A DNA stretch of 6,932 nucleotides from assembly GCA_030698645.1 (NCBI GenBank), contig JAUYMV010000134.1, forward strand, positions 1-6,932, read 5' to 3'. Shown one piece after another: positions 6,236-6,932 of this stretch; position 1 is the first letter of the stretch; each line of letters begins with the position of its first letter. The translations under genes were made by a program, and so were the position numbers. The notes below the pieces were generated by a model. The model was not told the origin of the DNA and searched no databases. It saw only the letters and a program-made list of their open reading frames with translations. This DNA is from Mesorhizobium sp. (GTDB lineage Bacteria; Pseudomonadota; Alphaproteobacteria; Rhizobiales; Rhizobiaceae).

Positions 6236-6932
6236 GTTCGAGGCGAATGCCTTCGGCGCCTCGGTCCATCTCGCCGATCAGGCCCTTCCAGTAGCTCTCC
6301 GCGCCCTGGAGGTGCGCGTTCATCAGCGCCTGCGCCAGATTGCCGTCGCGGCGCACCAGCGCATCGAAGATCTGCAGGTGCTCGAGATGCGATTTGTGGC
6401 CGCGCTCCGGATCGTTGAAATAGATCGGCAGGCGCGCCTCGCCCATTTCGTAATAGACGCTGCAGACGCGGTAAAAGACGCTGTTCTGCGTGGCGCGCAC
6501 GATTTCCAGGTGGAAGAGCTTGTCCTCGACATGCATCGGCTCGCCCGCCGCGATGCGCGCCTCGGTCGCGCGCAGGATGCCGCGCAGCGCCTCGAAATTC
6601 TCTTCCGTCGCCCGGCCGCAGGCGAGCTCGGCCGCCTTGATCTCGTGGATCTTGCGCAGCTCGACGGTCTCGTAGATCTGCACCGGATCGAGCGGCAGGC
6701 CGGCGCGCGCGAACAGCGCCATCGCCTCGACGCTTGCCTCGCTCTTGGTCAGGTAGATGCCGGATTTGGCCCGCCGCTCGACCAGCCGCATGGCCTCGAG
6801 GATCGCCAGCGCCTCGCGGATCTGACCGCGCGAGACGGCGAAATGTTCCGCCAGTTCGCGTTCCGACGGCGTACGGTTGCTTTCGGCGTCGGTGCGCGCG
6901 ATCAGGTACGCCGCGAGCTGCGGCAGCAAGTC
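6228..6932 (-). CDS. GntR/FadR-family transcriptional regulator with FCD domain (partial, N-terminus beyond window)
   Basis: The open frame reaches the right edge, so the first residues are missing. The TTG at 6929 is probably not the real start, because the frame continues upstream through GAC. Counting from that TTG, a winged helix-turn-helix covers about residues 1-62, with RTPSERELAEHFAVSRGQIREA (19-40) as the GntR signature. An FCD effector domain covers about 80-215. It has the expected metal/ligand residues D136 and H140 (DKLFH), H184 and H206. FadR-type regulators bind small organic acids and usually repress nearby catabolic genes. The stop lies inside the start of the dehydrogenase gene (overlap 6228-6235), so the two are one coupled unit, and the dehydrogenase substrate or a related acid is a plausible ligand. 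The promoter and operator lie outside the window. Which acid it senses cannot be told. Confidence 0.92.
   Translation of the reverse strand, partial: DLLPQLAAYLIARTDAESNRTPSERELAEHFAVSRGQIREALAILEAMRLVERRAKSGIYLTKSEASVEAMALFARAGLPLDPVQIYETVELRKIHEIKAAELACGRATEENFEALRGILRATEARIAAGEPMHVEDKLFHLEIVRATQNSVFYRVCSVYYEMGEARLPIYFNDPERGHKSHLEHLQIFDALVRRDGNLAQALMNAHLQGAESYWKGLIGEMDRGAEGIRLEHA

Overview
The window is high-GC DNA with tightly packed genes. It looks like an alphaproteobacterial chromosome, most likely a Hyphomicrobiales (rhizobial-type) organism. I infer this from the cbb3-oxidase cluster order (ccoP then ccoGHIS, called fixP and fixGHIS in rhizobia), the FixK/FNR-type box in front of ccoG, and protein sequences that read like rhizobial FixG, FixH, FixI and FixS. 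No species can be named from the sequence alone.

Left part (1-316): the last 13 codons of ccoP, the c-type cytochrome subunit of cbb3 oxidase, end at 42. A perfect 12-bp inverted repeat (71-104) follows and probably ends the ccoNOQP transcript. A 14-bp FixK/FNR box (188-201) comes next, with a plausible -10 element at the expected distance. The accessory operon therefore appears to have its own low-oxygen promoter. I see no gene in this spacer.

Main operon (317-5253, + strand): ccoG (polyferredoxin, cupric reductase), ccoH (single-span assembly protein), ccoI (P1B-1 copper ATPase), ccoS (small membrane protein) and a fifth gene encoding a 134-residue, four-helix membrane protein that I cannot name. 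Each gene overlaps the next by exactly four bases (ATGA or GTGA). The fifth gene is thus built into the operon and is a candidate helper in oxidase or copper maturation. Together the ccoG, ccoH, ccoI and ccoS products deliver copper to the CcoN active site and assemble the CcoNOP complex used for respiration at low oxygen.

Right part (5267-6932, - strand): a convergent, translationally coupled pair. A GntR/FadR-type regulator runs off the right edge and overlaps by 8 bases a D-2-hydroxyacid dehydrogenase gene. The dehydrogenase has an in-frame TGA at codon 130, with full family homology continuing in the same frame on both sides, so it is a single-nonsense pseudogene or a sequencing error. 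Its catalytic Glu position reads Gln.

I found no RNA genes, CRISPR arrays, insertion sequences or recombination sites. The operon is a known system. The least described items are the fifth operon gene and the interrupted dehydrogenase.
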